A DNA stretch of 64,000 nt from Polaromonas sp. (GTDB taxonomy: Bacteria > Pseudomonadota > Gammaproteobacteria > Burkholderiales > Burkholderiaceae_C). The stretch spans positions 1-64,000 of the forward strand of contig JAQGLT010000109.1 in the NCBI GenBank assembly GCA_028292745.1, read 5' to 3'. The number at the start of each line of letters is the position of its first letter. Position 1 is the stretch's first letter. Below, piece by piece: positions 45,355-56,137 of this stretch. The notes under the pieces were generated by a model, which saw only the letters and a program-made list of their open reading frames with translations, searched no databases and had not been told where the DNA came from. Made by a program: the position numbers and the translations under genes.

Positions 45355-46149
45355 ATGAATGGAGCGACAGACACGGCAAACCGCGATGCCGCACCGCGCC
45401 TGGACACGCCCAGCCGCCTGGTCGCGCAGGGGCTGAAGAAATCCTACGGCAGCCGCCTGGTGGTGCGGGATGTCTCGCTGTCGGTAGAAAAAGGCGAGGT
45501 TGTCGGCCTGCTCGGCCCCAATGGGGCGGGCAAGACCACCTCGTTTTACATGATTGTCGGCCTGGTGCGGGCCGATGCGGGGCAGATTTCCATTGACGGC
45601 CAGCCGGTCGAGCACATGCCGATTCATCTGCGCACCCGCCTGGGCCTGAGCTACCTGCCGCAGGAGGCGTCCATCTTCCGCAAGCTGACGGTGCAGGAAA
45701 ACGTGCGCGCCGTGCTCGAACTGCAGCGCGACACCGCCGGCAAGGCGCTGGGCCGCGGCGAGATCGACCTGCGGCTCGATGCGCTGCTCACCGACCTGCG
45801 GGTGGACCATCTGCGCGATTCGCCGGCACCGTCACTGTCTGGTGGAGAACGCCGTCGGGTTGAAATTGCGCGGGCCCTGGCCACCCAGCCGCGCTTTATC
45901 CTGCTGGACGAGCCGTTTGCCGGCATTGACCCGATTGCCGTGATCGAGATCCAGCGCATCATCGGTTTTCTGAAGGCGCGCGGCATCGGCGTGCTGATCA
46001 CCGACCACAACGTGCGCGAAACCCTGGGCATCTGCGACCATGCCTACATCATCAGCGATGGCCAGGTGCTCGCCAACGGCACGCCGGCCGAGATCGTGAA
46101 CAACGCCGACGTGCGCCGCGTGTACCTCGGCGAACATTTCAAAATGTGA
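45355..46149 (+). CDS. lptB: LPS export ABC transporter ATPase LptB
   Basis: 264 residues. Walker A is [19 protein letters not shown], the Q-loop is YLPQEAS, the signature is [15 protein letters not shown] and Walker B is [16 protein letters not shown], with the switch histidine in [10 protein letters not shown]. LptB powers the LptB2FGC extractor. The N-terminal ~20 residues are a variable extension. It is coupled to lptA by a 3-nt gap. Confidence 0.96.
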   Translation: MNGATDTANRDAAPRLDTPSRLVAQGLKKSYGSRLVVRDVSLSVEKGEVVGLLGPNGAGKTTSFYMIVGLVRADAGQISIDGQPVEHMPIHLRTRLGLSYLPQEASIFRKLTVQENVRAVLELQRDTAGKALGRGEIDLRLDALLTDLRVDHLRDSPAPSLSGGERRRVEIARALATQPRFILLDEPFAGIDPIAVIEIQRIIGFLKARGIGVLITDHNVRETLGICDHAYIISDGQVLANGTPAEIVNNADVRRVYLGEHFKM

Positions 46150-46155
46150 GTATGG

Positions 46156-46435
46156 CCCCCACGCTTTTCACTTCGTGTAATGCGCTGCCCCCCGAGGGGG
46201 CTGCCCCGCCTGCGGCCTGGCAAAGCCAGTTCCGCGGCCGGTGCTTGCACGGGCGGGAACGGGTGTATGCGCCACTGCTTCCTGCTGCGTATGGTTTGCC
46301 GGCCCCCCAGGGCGCCAACCTTGCTTCGCAAGGGCATCCCCGCTCGTGCAAGCACCGGCCGCAGGGCCGGCTTTGCCGGACTGCAGGCGGGACGGCCCCC
46401 TCGGGGGGCAGCGAACCACACGAAGTGGGGAGCGT
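46156..46435. repeat. Large inverted GC-rich repeat (family R2) between lptB and rpoN
   Basis: The left arm runs through CTGCCCCCCGAGGGGGCTGC, CTGGCAAAGCCAG and GCCGGTGCTTGCACGGGCGG. The right arm repeats these in reverse complement (CTCGTGCAAGCACCGGCC ... GACGGCCCCCTCGGGGGGCAGCG). Arms are about 85 nt around a ~90-nt middle. The transcript of lptB into rpoN would fold into a long hairpin that ends about 10 nt before the rpoN start. Confidence 0.85.
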
Positions 46436-46444
46436 GGGGGCATC

Positions 46445-48004
<1,560 letters not shown>

Positions 48005-48008
48005 GCCC

Positions 48009-48135
48009 CCACGGTCGCCCACTGCGTGTGGCTCCCTGCCCCCCGAGGGGGCCGCTGCGCCTGCGGTCTGGCAAAAGCCAGTCCCGCGGCCCCTGCTGGC
48101 GGGGGATGGCCCCCTCGTGCTCTGCGTCGCGCGTG
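48009..48135. repeat. GC-rich repeat (family R2) between rpoN and the methyltransferase gene
   Basis: CTGCCCCCCGAGGGGGCCGC, then TGCGCCTGCGGTCTGGC and AAAAGCCAGTCCCGCGGCC match the left arm of the 46156 structure in the same orientation. Only one arm is present. Confidence 0.8.
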
Positions 48136-48200
48136 GTTCCCTGCCCCCAGATAGCGGCTTTTGCAACGCTTGCCACGCCCTCCGTCCAACTCTGAACACC

Positions 48201-49625
48201 ATGAACCAACTCCAACTCTTCCTCCCCTGCGCCGCCGGCGTTGAAACCCTGCTGGCCAGCGAAGTGCAGCGCGTCACCGGCATTGCCGGCAAGGCCTGGC
48301 GCGCCGGCGTGCAGCTGCAGGGCTCCTGGCGCGAGGCGCTGCAGCTCAACCTGCACAGCCGCCTGGCTCAGCGGGTGCTGATCGAGCTGCAGCACAGCCC
48401 TTACCGCAACGAGCAGGACCTGTACAACGCGGCCGCCAGCGTGGCCTGGGAAATCTGGTTCACGCCCAAGCAGACCTTCAAGGTCGAGATCACCGCCCAG
48501 CACAGCCCGCTGACCAGCCTGAACTTTGCCGCCCTGAAGATCAAGGATGCGATTGCCGACCGCTTTCGCCACAAGTTCAACGACGTGCGCCCCAGCGTCG
48601 ATACCCGCTGGCCCGACGTGCGCGTCTATGTGCACCTGACGACCGACGCCGCGACGATCTACATCGACACCTCGGGCGAGCCGCTGTTCAAGCGCGGCTG
48701 GCGCGAGGACAAGGGCGATGCGCCGCTGAAGGAAACACTGGCCGCCGCCATGATTGCCGCCAGCGGCTGGAGCGATGCCGACGGGCCGTGCAGCCAGGGC
48801 GTGCCGCTGTACGACCCGTGCTGCGGCTCGGGCACCATCGTCATCGAGGCCGCGCAGATCGCCTGCAACATTGCGCCCGGCATCAACCGCAAATTTGCCT
48901 TCCAGAAGTATTTGCCGTTCCAGGGCCATGTGTGGGACGGCCTGCTCGACCAGGCCGAAGCCGCCATCACCGAGCCGACCGCGCCGGTGTTCGGCAGCGA
49001 TGTGTCTTTTCGCATGGTGGACTTTGCCGAACGCAACGCCGAGCGCGCCGGTGTCGCCCATGCGGTGCAGGTGCGCGGCGGCGATGCGCTGCAGCGGATG
49101 CCGCCCGCGCCCGGCGGTGTGATGCTGGTGAACCCGCCTTACGGCGAGCGGATCGACGTGGCGGGCGTGGCGGGCACCAGCGGCGTGCAGCAGCGCGACC
49201 AGCGGCGTTCGCAGTTCCAGGGCCAGAGCGTGGATGAATTCGGCCAGCCAGCCATGCGCCCGGAGCGCCAGGGCCGGGAAGGCCGCGAAAACCCCACCGG
49301 CCGCAACGAGCGCGACGACCGGGATGAAAGCGCCTTCGAGCCGTCCCGCGACCGCTCGGCCAACCCCGGCCGCGAGCAGGCGCAAAACGCCTGGGGCGAG
49401 GAAGCCTCGGACTTTTTCCCGCAACTGGCCGCCCACTGGAAGAAAAACTACGCCGGCTGGACCGCTCACATTCTCACGCCCGACCTCAAGCTGCCCGGCA
49501 GGATGCGCCTGAAGGAGTCGCGCCGCGTGCCGATGTGGAACGGCCCGATCGAATGCCGGCTGTTCCGCTTCGACATGGTGGCCGGCTCGGCGCGCGGCAA
49601 GCCGGCCGAGCCGGCCCCGGCGTGA
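48201..49625 (+). CDS. RlmL-type 23S rRNA (guanine-N2) methyltransferase (THUMP + Rossmann)
   Basis: 474 residues from MNQLQLFLPCAAGVETLLASE. The N-terminal ferredoxin-like/THUMP region (1-165) is followed by the methyltransferase domain with VPLYDPCCGSGTIVIEAAQIA (SAM) and VMLVNPPYGERI (catalytic NPPY). About 80 residues of Arg/Gln/Glu-rich low complexity (QQRDQRRSQFQGQ ... GREQAQN) follow NPPY before the domain resumes with DFFPQLAAHWKKNYAGW. It corresponds to the RlmL half of E. coli RlmKL. The stop overlaps the next gene's GTG. Confidence 0.9.
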   Translation: MNQLQLFLPCAAGVETLLASEVQRVTGIAGKAWRAGVQLQGSWREALQLNLHSRLAQRVLIELQHSPYRNEQDLYNAAASVAWEIWFTPKQTFKVEITAQHSPLTSLNFAALKIKDAIADRFRHKFNDVRPSVDTRWPDVRVYVHLTTDAATIYIDTSGEPLFKRGWREDKGDAPLKETLAAAMIAASGWSDADGPCSQGVPLYDPCCGSGTIVIEAAQIACNIAPGINRKFAFQKYLPFQGHVWDGLLDQAEAAITEPTAPVFGSDVSFRMVDFAERNAERAGVAHAVQVRGGDALQRMPPAPGGVMLVNPPYGERIDVAGVAGTSGVQQRDQRRSQFQGQSVDEFGQPAMRPERQGREGRENPTGRNERDDRDESAFEPSRDRSANPGREQAQNAWGEEASDFFPQLAAHWKKNYAGWTAHILTPDLKLPGRMRLKESRRVPMWNGPIECRLFRFDMVAGSARGKPAEPAPA

Positions 49626-50059
49626 CCGTGCAAGCGGGCCTGCAGGAAGCCGGCAAGCAGCCGGTTGTCATCGACACCAACATCATCCTGGACCTCTTCG
49701 TCTTTGCCGACGCGGATGCAAAACCGGTGCGGCAGGCGCTGCAAGCGGGCAAGCTCGACTGGATCGCCACCCAGCCGATGCGCGACGAACTGGCGCGCGT
49801 GCTGGCCTATCCGCAGATCGTGCCGCGCCTGGATTTCTACCAGCTGAGCGCGGGTGACGTGCTGGCCGCTTTCGACCAGCATGCCCGGTTGCAGGAAGTC
49901 GCCGTCAAGGCGCGACTGAACTGCAGCGATCCCGATGACCAGAAATTCATTGACCTGGCCGTGGCCCGCCAGGCCCTGCTGCTGAGCAAGGACAGGCATG
50001 TGCTTTCGATGGCAAAAAGGCTGTTGGCGTATGGCGTACGCGCACAATCAGCTATTTAA
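49622..50059 (+). CDS. PIN-domain protein (putative toxin-type RNase, COG1569-like)
   Basis: 145 residues from the GTG at 49622, which overlaps the methyltransferase stop (GTGA). The PIN acidic residues are in place: VIDTNIILDLF, MRDELARVL, CSDPDDQKFIDLAV and LSKDRHVL. The family contains VapC-like ribonucleases, but no antitoxin gene is adjacent. The last ~17 residues (SMAKRLLAYGVRAQSAI) and the stop are encoded by an antisense R1 copy. An ATG at 49535 in the same frame lies inside the methyltransferase gene and is less likely. Confidence 0.82.
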   Translation: MTVQAGLQEAGKQPVVIDTNIILDLFVFADADAKPVRQALQAGKLDWIATQPMRDELARVLAYPQIVPRLDFYQLSAGDVLAAFDQHARLQEVAVKARLNCSDPDDQKFIDLAVARQALLLSKDRHVLSMAKRLLAYGVRAQSAI

Positions 50060-50066
50060 TTAATAG
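50006..50066 (-). repeat. 58-bp repeat R1 forming the 3' end of the PIN gene (antisense)
   Basis: Reverse strand reads TTGCTATTAATTAAATAGCT, then GATTGTGCGTACGCCATACG and CCAACAGCCTTTTTGCC. The TAA stop of the PIN gene lies in the repeat's A/T centre. Confidence 0.8.
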
Positions 50067-50088
50067 CAAACCGACCGCCAAAAACGCC

Positions 50089-51852
50089 TCAAGCCATCGC
50101 ATCCGCAGCGTTGGCGGGCGCTGGCGCCGGCTGCCCGGGCACGCTGGCCGACGCATCGCCGTCATGCAGCGGCGGGCTGGTCGCGCTGACCTCCGGGCCG
50201 CTGGCCTGGAAACTGTGCGCGCTGGCCATGGGCCAGTAAAGGCGAAACACGTTGTGCTGCTCGGCCAGCGGTCCGAGCAGCGCCCCCGGCTTGACCTGCA
50301 TGATCAAATTGCTGAGCAGCCGCACCTCGGTGTCGGTCAGCCGCCGCACGATATGGTGGGCATTGACTTCATGCGGGTGGCACAGGCCGGCGGCCTGCAC
50401 CAGTTCCTGTAGCGCATGCAGCGTGCTGCGGTGAAAGTTGCGCACCCGCTCGGCCTTGTCCGGCACCACCAGTGCCTGCTGGCGCAGCGGGTCCTGCGTG
50501 GTCACGCCGGTCGGGCAGCGGCCGGTGTGGCAGGTCTGCGCCTGGATGCAGCCCAGCGCCATCATGAAGCCGCGCCCGGCATTGCACCAGTCCGCGCCCA
50601 GCGCCATCAGGCGCACCATGTCAAAGGCGCTGATGACCTTGCCCGCCGCGCCGATGGAGATGCGGCTGCGCAGGTTGACGCCGATCAGCGTGTTGTGCAC
50701 CAGCAGCAGCCCCTCCTGCAGCGGCGCGCCCACATGGTCGCTGAATTCGAGCGGCGCCGCGCCAGTGCCGCCCTCGGCGCCATCGACCACGATGAAGTCC
50801 GGCGTGATGCCGGTCTCCAGCATCGCCTTGACGATGGCGAACCATTCCCACGGATGGCCGATGCACAGCTTGAAGCCGGTCGGCTTGCCGCCCGACAGCT
50901 TGCGCAGCCGGGCGATGAACCGCATCATCTCCACCGGCGTGGAAAACGCGCTGTGGCGGGACGGCGAGAGGCAGTCCTTGCCGACCGCCACGCCCCGCGC
51001 CTCGGCGATCTCAATCGTCACCTTGGGGCCGGGCAGGATGCCGCCGTGGCCGGGCTTGGCGCCCTGGCTCATCTTGAGTTCGATCAGCTTGACCTGCGGG
51101 TCGGTGGCGTTGGCCGCGAAGCGTTCCTCGCTGAAGCTGCCGTCGTCGTTGCGGCAGCCGAAATAGCCCGAGCCAATTTCCCAGATCAGGTCGCCGCCAT
51201 GCACCCGGTGGTGCGCCGAGATCGAGCCTTCGCCGGTGTCGTGCGCAAAGCCGCCCAGGCGGGCGCCCTTGTTGAGCGCCAAAATGGCATTGGCCGACAG
51301 CGAGCCGAAGCTCATCGCCGAGATATTGAAAACGCTCGCGTGGTAGGGCTGGGTGCAGGGCTCGACCGAGAGCTGGGGCTGACCGGGCGCGCCGCCAATC
51401 CAGATGCGAAAGTCGTGCGTCGGCAGTTTCGTCGGCGCGATCGAATGGTTGACCCATTCGTAGCCCTGCCTGCCCACGTCGAGCTGCGTGCCGAACGGCC
51501 GGTTGTCGGGCTCGCCCTTGGCGCGCTGGTAGACCAGCGAGCGCTGGGCGCGCGAGAAGGGCGTGGCTTCGCTGTCGCTCTCGATGAAGTACTGGCGCAC
51601 CTCGGGCCGGATGTATTCCAGCAGGAAGCGCAGGTGCCCGATCACCGGGTAATTGCGCAAAATCGCATGCTGCGACTGCCGCAGGTCGTACACGCCCAGC
51701 CCGGCCGCCGCGGCGCACACGAGAAAGACCAGCAGCGCCACCCAGCCGCCGCCCAGCAGCAGCAGGTTGATCAGCGCCAGCAGCAGGCCGCACAGGCTCA
51801 GCCCGAAGGCGGCATAGCGGATCGGGGGCAAGGCATGGAGTCGCAGGGGCAT
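50089..51852 (-). CDS. FMN-binding glutamate-synthase-like protein (GltB2 domain)
   Basis: 587 residues. Two membrane helices at residues ~10-60 (YAAFGLSLCGLLLALINLLLL, WVALLVFLVCAAAAGLG) precede the central/FMN domain of glutamate synthase: GRLGGFAHDTGEGSIS, KPGHGGILPGPKVT, FIVVDGAEGGTGAAPLEF, and the 3Fe-4S cysteine cluster CIQAQTCHTGRCPTGV. There is no amidotransferase domain and no small subunit beside it. The family is widespread and of uncertain substrate. Confidence 0.9.
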   Translation of the reverse strand: MPLRLHALPPIRYAAFGLSLCGLLLALINLLLLGGGWVALLVFLVCAAAAGLGVYDLRQSQHAILRNYPVIGHLRFLLEYIRPEVRQYFIESDSEATPFSRAQRSLVYQRAKGEPDNRPFGTQLDVGRQGYEWVNHSIAPTKLPTHDFRIWIGGAPGQPQLSVEPCTQPYHASVFNISAMSFGSLSANAILALNKGARLGGFAHDTGEGSISAHHRVHGGDLIWEIGSGYFGCRNDDGSFSEERFAANATDPQVKLIELKMSQGAKPGHGGILPGPKVTIEIAEARGVAVGKDCLSPSRHSAFSTPVEMMRFIARLRKLSGGKPTGFKLCIGHPWEWFAIVKAMLETGITPDFIVVDGAEGGTGAAPLEFSDHVGAPLQEGLLLVHNTLIGVNLRSRISIGAAGKVISAFDMVRLMALGADWCNAGRGFMMALGCIQAQTCHTGRCPTGVTTQDPLRQQALVVPDKAERVRNFHRSTLHALQELVQAAGLCHPHEVNAHHIVRRLTDTEVRLLSNLIMQVKPGALLGPLAEQHNVFRLYWPMASAHSFQASGPEVSATSPPLHDGDASASVPGQPAPAPANAADAMA

Positions 51853-51997
51853 GGCGCTTGTTACTTTATGAAGTTCCGTGCAAGCCGGGCCTCAGGCTGC
51901 CGGCGGACTTTAAACCGGGCGGGGGCCCTGCGCAAAGGCAGGGCCGCAGATACACTTTAATCCTAAGCGCCTCACCGGGGGCGCAGGACCGCACTTT

Positions 51998-52816
51998 ATG
52001 ACAAACCCACTCCCCGCCTCGGCGACACCCCCCGATACCCCCTGGATGGAAACCGAGGCTTTTGACGAGCTCGACGCCATCCTGGACGACCTGCGCAGCC
52101 GCTACGACGAAACGCCGCAATGGGAATTTTGCGAAGGCTTCATGGCCGCCGTGATCTGCTCGCGCCGCCCGATTCCGGCCGACGAATACCTGTCGGTGCT
52201 GCTCGGCACGCCCACCGAGGGCGAGCCGCCCGACGAGGACAGCGGCTCGTTTGCCAGCGACGCGCAGCGCCAGCGCTTCATCACGCTGTGGAACCAGCGC
52301 TGGAACGAGGTGTCCGCCGCGCTCGACGCCGAAGTCGATTCACTCGAAGACGACCACTGCTATCACCCCGAAGTGATGGACATTCGCGGCGTGGTGGCCG
52401 ACATGCCGCCCGAGGAGCAGGCTGCCTTCGCCAGGGAAGACCTGCCGGCGTTTGCCCAGGTGTGGGCGCTGGGCTTCATGTTCGCCGTTGAAAGCTGGCC
52501 CGACGAATGGAGCACCCCGCGCGACAAGGACGCCGCGAAATGGCTGGACGGCGCCCTGCAGGCCATTTTGACCATGACCGAGGACGACCTGGGCGCGCCC
52601 GAGGTGTCGCCCCTGAGCGAAGAAGGCACGCCCAGCACCAGCATCGCCCGGCTCAACGCGTTCGGCGAAGCGATCTGGGCGGTGTACGACCTGCGCGAGT
52701 TGTGGAAGACGATGGGCCCGAAAGTCGAAACGATCCGCAAGGAAGCCATGCCGGGGCGCAACGACGCGTGCCCGTGCGGGAGCGGCAAGAAGTACAAGAA
52801 GTGCTGCGGCGCGTGA
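51998..52816 (+). CDS. UPF0149 (YecA) protein with C-terminal SEC-C zinc motif
   Basis: 272 residues. The YecA/YgfB domain ([58 protein letters not shown]) is followed by a SEC-C motif, [20 protein letters not shown], at the very end. The SEC-C motif binds zinc and in other proteins contacts SecB/ribosomes; E. coli YecA associates with ribosomes. It is divergent from the FMN protein gene. Confidence 0.9.
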   Translation: MTNPLPASATPPDTPWMETEAFDELDAILDDLRSRYDETPQWEFCEGFMAAVICSRRPIPADEYLSVLLGTPTEGEPPDEDSGSFASDAQRQRFITLWNQRWNEVSAALDAEVDSLEDDHCYHPEVMDIRGVVADMPPEEQAAFAREDLPAFAQVWALGFMFAVESWPDEWSTPRDKDAAKWLDGALQAILTMTEDDLGAPEVSPLSEEGTPSTSIARLNAFGEAIWAVYDLRELWKTMGPKVETIRKEAMPGRNDACPCGSGKKYKKCCGA

Positions 52817-53372
52817 TGAGCGGTGTGCGTGCTGAAAATCAGGCGCAATGCGCCTGGTTTCTGGCACTTTTGAGGCACTTTTTCGGCACTTCCCGAATCG
52901 CCGAACGCCATGCCGCGCGATGCGGCAGGCCGCTGTCCAGCACATGGCGCAGCCGGTCCATTTCGGCATGCGCGGGCGATGGTCGCGCAATCGCCTGCGG
53001 CCCGCACAAGGGCCGCACCACCCTGACTTGCAACCCTGTGTCCTGCCGGCCAAAATGCTATTGAATTCATAGCTTCTTGCGTATACTGCGCCTGCGCTAA
53101 AGGCACTTTTAATGCCTAAAATGGCAAGGCCCAAAGTCGGGTTCCATTTTTCTCCTCCTTTACCCGAAAAGATTGCGATGGGGCCTTCACTGGAACCGGG
53201 CCAGGCCCGCCACGCAAACCCCGTACCAGGCGTGAGCGGCCTTTGCCAGCCGGGATGAATTCTGTTGAAGCGGCACATAAAACGCAACCTTCGATGTCAC
53301 AATGCCCGCTGCAACCACTTTACAGGTTGTTGCCTTACCCGGCCCTGCCCCTCCTCAAGGACGCCTGATACC
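52817..53372. other. Intergenic region upstream of the phc operon
   Basis: 556 nt with no supported gene. It contains three short direct repeats GGCACTTTT (around 52865-52900), one R1 copy (53056-53115) and TTTAATGCCTAAAATGGC after it. GC falls toward the right end, where the A/T-richer phcB begins. No clear promoter could be chosen. Confidence 0.55.
53056..53115 (+). repeat. 58-bp repeat R1 upstream of phcB
   Basis: Reads ATGCTATTGAATTCATAGCT, then TCTTGCGTATACTGCGCC and TGCGCTAAAGGCACTTTTAA. All conserved blocks are present. Confidence 0.85.
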
Positions 53373-54791
53373 GTGCATCCCATCCGCCCGATTGATCCTG
53401 TCATCACGTTTCGCAATAGCCAGGGGGAAGCTGTACGCGGCACGCAAACCAACGTACAGCGTCGCTCGCTAGTGATGGAGCTCTACAACCCTTACTCGAT
53501 CGTGCAGGTCAGCGAGGTGCTCAGCGACCTCATCATTCGATCGGGTGAGCGGAGCATCTACAAAGGTAAGGCAGTCGTAACCAGTCTGCTTAATACGGGG
53601 CTGATGGCGGTGGTGTCGGTGGTGCTTATCGATGAATGGTCTGACCTGAACGTCGTGCGCGGTGACCTGACACGTGTTTCGGATGAGGCGCAGCGGTTTG
53701 TTGAGGACTGGGAGAGCCGCTTTCGCATCAGCCGCAGCTACCAGGTCATCGTCAGTGAAATGCGCGCGTTTTTGGGGGAAACTTCTCGTTGGGCCGACCA
53801 AGCCGATATGTCCGATACCTTGCCGAGGGATGCGACCGGACGGATTCGCGATGATGTATTCCATGAACTCGCTGTGCCTTTGATGAAAAAAGGCCGAGAT
53901 TACTTGGTCAGGATTGAATCTGAAGCGGCGAACGTTTCCGTAGAAGATTCCGTTTCTCACCGTAATTTCGCACAGTCCGCCTTGCACCCGTTGTTGCTGC
54001 GCGCACCTTTTGTCTATCGCACGTTTGCCAAGCCCATGGGTTACGCAGGGGACTACGAAATGGTCAATCAAATCCTGGCTGATCCACGGCAAGGGCACAA
54101 CACCTATTTTCAGATTGTGAATACCCTGTTTCTCAAGTGCGCCGTGGCACAGGCGCACCGCAATCGAATCGATATTCTGGTGGACTATTTACACCGTGCA
54201 GCCGAGCTTGCCGGTCGTGAGGGTCGGCAGATCAAGGTCTTGAATGTCGGCTGTGGGCCTGCAGTGGAAATCCAGCGGTTCATCGAGACATACCCCTACC
54301 CCGAGCGACTCGCCTTTACATTGGTTGACTTCAGTCAGGAGACATTGCAGTACACCCGTAGCTGCATCGACAATGCTGCCCGCGTCCAAGGGAAGAATGT
54401 GAATGTGGAGCTTGTGCATGAGTCAGTGCACGACCTTCTCAAGCGCGCAGTTCGACAAGACCCTCTTTCAGACCACGAAAAATTCGATTTCGTTTACTGC
54501 GCGGGACTGTTCGATTATTTATCGGACAAGATATGCGCGCGACTGCTTCAGTATTTTGTGCTGCGCAGCCGTGACGGGGGCCAGATACTCGTCACCAATG
54601 TTCACTCCGGTAATCCTGAGCGCAATGGCATGGAGCACCTTCTTGAATGGCACTTGATTTACCGTGATGAGAATGGGCTGGAGTCGGTGCTTCCCGCGCA
54701 ACGTTCGGCTACGAAGCTGTACACGGATGCCACTGGCGTGAATGTCTTTGCCGAGTTCCGCATCTGCATGGGGTCTGCCAGTGAGGGTTGA
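53373..54791 (+). CDS. phcB: PhcB-like SAM-dependent methyltransferase, fatty-acid methyl ester signal synthase
   Basis: 472 residues from the GTG at 53373 (AAGGA 12 nt upstream; an inner ATG at 53477 is possible). The N-terminal ~110 residues resemble a PilZ-like barrel (YNPYSIVQVSEVLSDLIIRSGERSIYKGKAVVTSLLNTG). The C-terminal half is a class I methyltransferase with KVLNVGCGPAVEIQRF (SAM) and FDFVYCAGLFDYLSD. In Ralstonia, PhcB methylates 3-hydroxy fatty acids to 3-OH PAME or 3-OH MAME. The genes that follow match phcS, phcR and phcQ in order. GC is about 45-55%, well below neighbours. Confidence 0.82.
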   Translation: MHPIRPIDPVITFRNSQGEAVRGTQTNVQRRSLVMELYNPYSIVQVSEVLSDLIIRSGERSIYKGKAVVTSLLNTGLMAVVSVVLIDEWSDLNVVRGDLTRVSDEAQRFVEDWESRFRISRSYQVIVSEMRAFLGETSRWADQADMSDTLPRDATGRIRDDVFHELAVPLMKKGRDYLVRIESEAANVSVEDSVSHRNFAQSALHPLLLRAPFVYRTFAKPMGYAGDYEMVNQILADPRQGHNTYFQIVNTLFLKCAVAQAHRNRIDILVDYLHRAAELAGREGRQIKVLNVGCGPAVEIQRFIETYPYPERLAFTLVDFSQETLQYTRSCIDNAARVQGKNVNVELVHESVHDLLKRAVRQDPLSDHEKFDFVYCAGLFDYLSDKICARLLQYFVLRSRDGGQILVTNVHSGNPERNGMEHLLEWHLIYRDENGLESVLPAQRSATKLYTDATGVNVFAEFRICMGSASEG

Positions 54792-56124
54792 TGCACAACC
54801 CAGACGCGAACCTTCACCGTACCACGCTGAACTGAGTGAATTCCGCGTTACGTACAGCAAGGCCGGCTGTGTGACGTCAATGGTCTTGGTCCTGGGCGGG
54901 TCGGCTCTTGATTACGTCCTCTATCCTGATCGGCTCGAAGAATTCTTCCTTGCGCGCTTGGTTGTGGCGGCTTTAACTGGAATTGTTCTGGCCGTATTGT
55001 TTACCCCAACCGGGCGCTATTACGTGCGTGCACTGACCATGCTGTGGCTGGCACTGCCCCAGTTCATGATTGGCGCAATGATCGCGTTAACCGACGGAAC
55101 CCAATCAATTTACTTCGTGGGACTGCATCTTGCGCTTTACGCGGTCGGAATCATCCTGCCCATCAGTCTTTTTGAGGGAATCGGTTTTGGCGTACTTACA
55201 GTCCTTATCTATCTCGCTGCGTGTGCATTGCATTCAAAGGGATTCGATGATCTGGGTCGGCTGGCAGGCCACTCGCTGTTCATCTTGTTTTCTGCGGCTG
55301 CCAGTGCCGTTTGTACCTGGTTCAACGAGCGCGCTCGCCTGCGACTTTTTTCGCTTCAACATGAAGTCAGGGATAAAAATGTGACGCTGCAAAAAGCCAA
55401 CGCAGACCTCGCCGAAGTCAAGGGCCAGCTCATCCAGCGCGAAAAAATGGCGGCCCTGGGCACCTTGTCGGCCGGCTTGCTGCATGAAGTCAACAACCCG
55501 GTGAACTACAGCCTGATGGCGATCAACATGGCCTTGATGGACCCGGCCGCCGCGCAGAGCGCCGACCTCAAGGAGAGCCTGACGGATGCGCGCGAAGGCA
55601 TGCAGCGGGTGCAGAACATCGTCTCGGACCTCAAGACCTTTGCCTACCAGAAGCCGGGGGTGGACAGCCAGCGCGTGTTCCTGCTTGAAAAGGCCATCCA
55701 GTCCGCGCTGCGCCTGACCAGCTTTGAGCTCAAGGGCGTCAAGGTAGAACTTTCCCTGCCGCAAGACACCCATGTGCTGGGGGATGAGCCTGCCGTTATT
55801 GGCGTGCTCATCAACCTGCTGAGCAATGCCGCTCTGGCCCTGGCCGCTGCCGGACGGGAGCAGCCGCGCATCGACCTGCGGGGCGAGCACCGCAGCGAAC
55901 GGCTGTGGCTGACGGTGCGCGACAACGGCACCGGCATTGCTCCGGAAAACATCAGTCGCGTGCTCGAACCCTTCTTCACCACCCGCGACGTGGGGGCCGG
56001 CCTGGGCCTGGGCCTGAGCATGAGTTATGGCATCATCCAGCGCCACGGCGGCCTGCTGTCAGTGAGCAGCGAGCTCGGCGCATGGACCGAATTTTCTCTG
56101 GACCTGGCAACGCCCCAGCACTGA
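54781..56124 (+). CDS. phcS: PhcS-like sensor histidine kinase
   Basis: 447 residues from the GTG at 54781, which overlaps phcB by 11 nt; an ATG at 54742 would add 13 residues. Residues ~30-180 form about six membrane helices, then a short coiled linker. The H-box is GTLSAGLLHEVNNPVN (His ~235), the N-box is GVLINLLSNAALAL, and the G-boxes are DNGTGIAPEN and GAGLGLGLSMSYGI. In Ralstonia, PhcS senses the methyl ester signal. Codon use changes abruptly near nt 55390: the membrane half is ~50% GC and the kinase half 65% or more. Confidence 0.83.
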   Translation: MRVDAQPRREPSPYHAELSEFRVTYSKAGCVTSMVLVLGGSALDYVLYPDRLEEFFLARLVVAALTGIVLAVLFTPTGRYYVRALTMLWLALPQFMIGAMIALTDGTQSIYFVGLHLALYAVGIILPISLFEGIGFGVLTVLIYLAACALHSKGFDDLGRLAGHSLFILFSAAASAVCTWFNERARLRLFSLQHEVRDKNVTLQKANADLAEVKGQLIQREKMAALGTLSAGLLHEVNNPVNYSLMAINMALMDPAAAQSADLKESLTDAREGMQRVQNIVSDLKTFAYQKPGVDSQRVFLLEKAIQSALRLTSFELKGVKVELSLPQDTHVLGDEPAVIGVLINLLSNAALALAAAGREQPRIDLRGEHRSERLWLTVRDNGTGIAPENISRVLEPFFTTRDVGAGLGLGLSMSYGIIQRHGGLLSVSSELGAWTEFSLDLATPQH

Positions 56125-56137
56125 CGACTGCCCGCCC

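Noticed and set aside
46156-46435. Intrinsic terminator between lptB and rpoN
   Set aside because: The structure is far longer than a terminator stem and lacks a T-run; it matches a dispersed repeat found elsewhere in the window.
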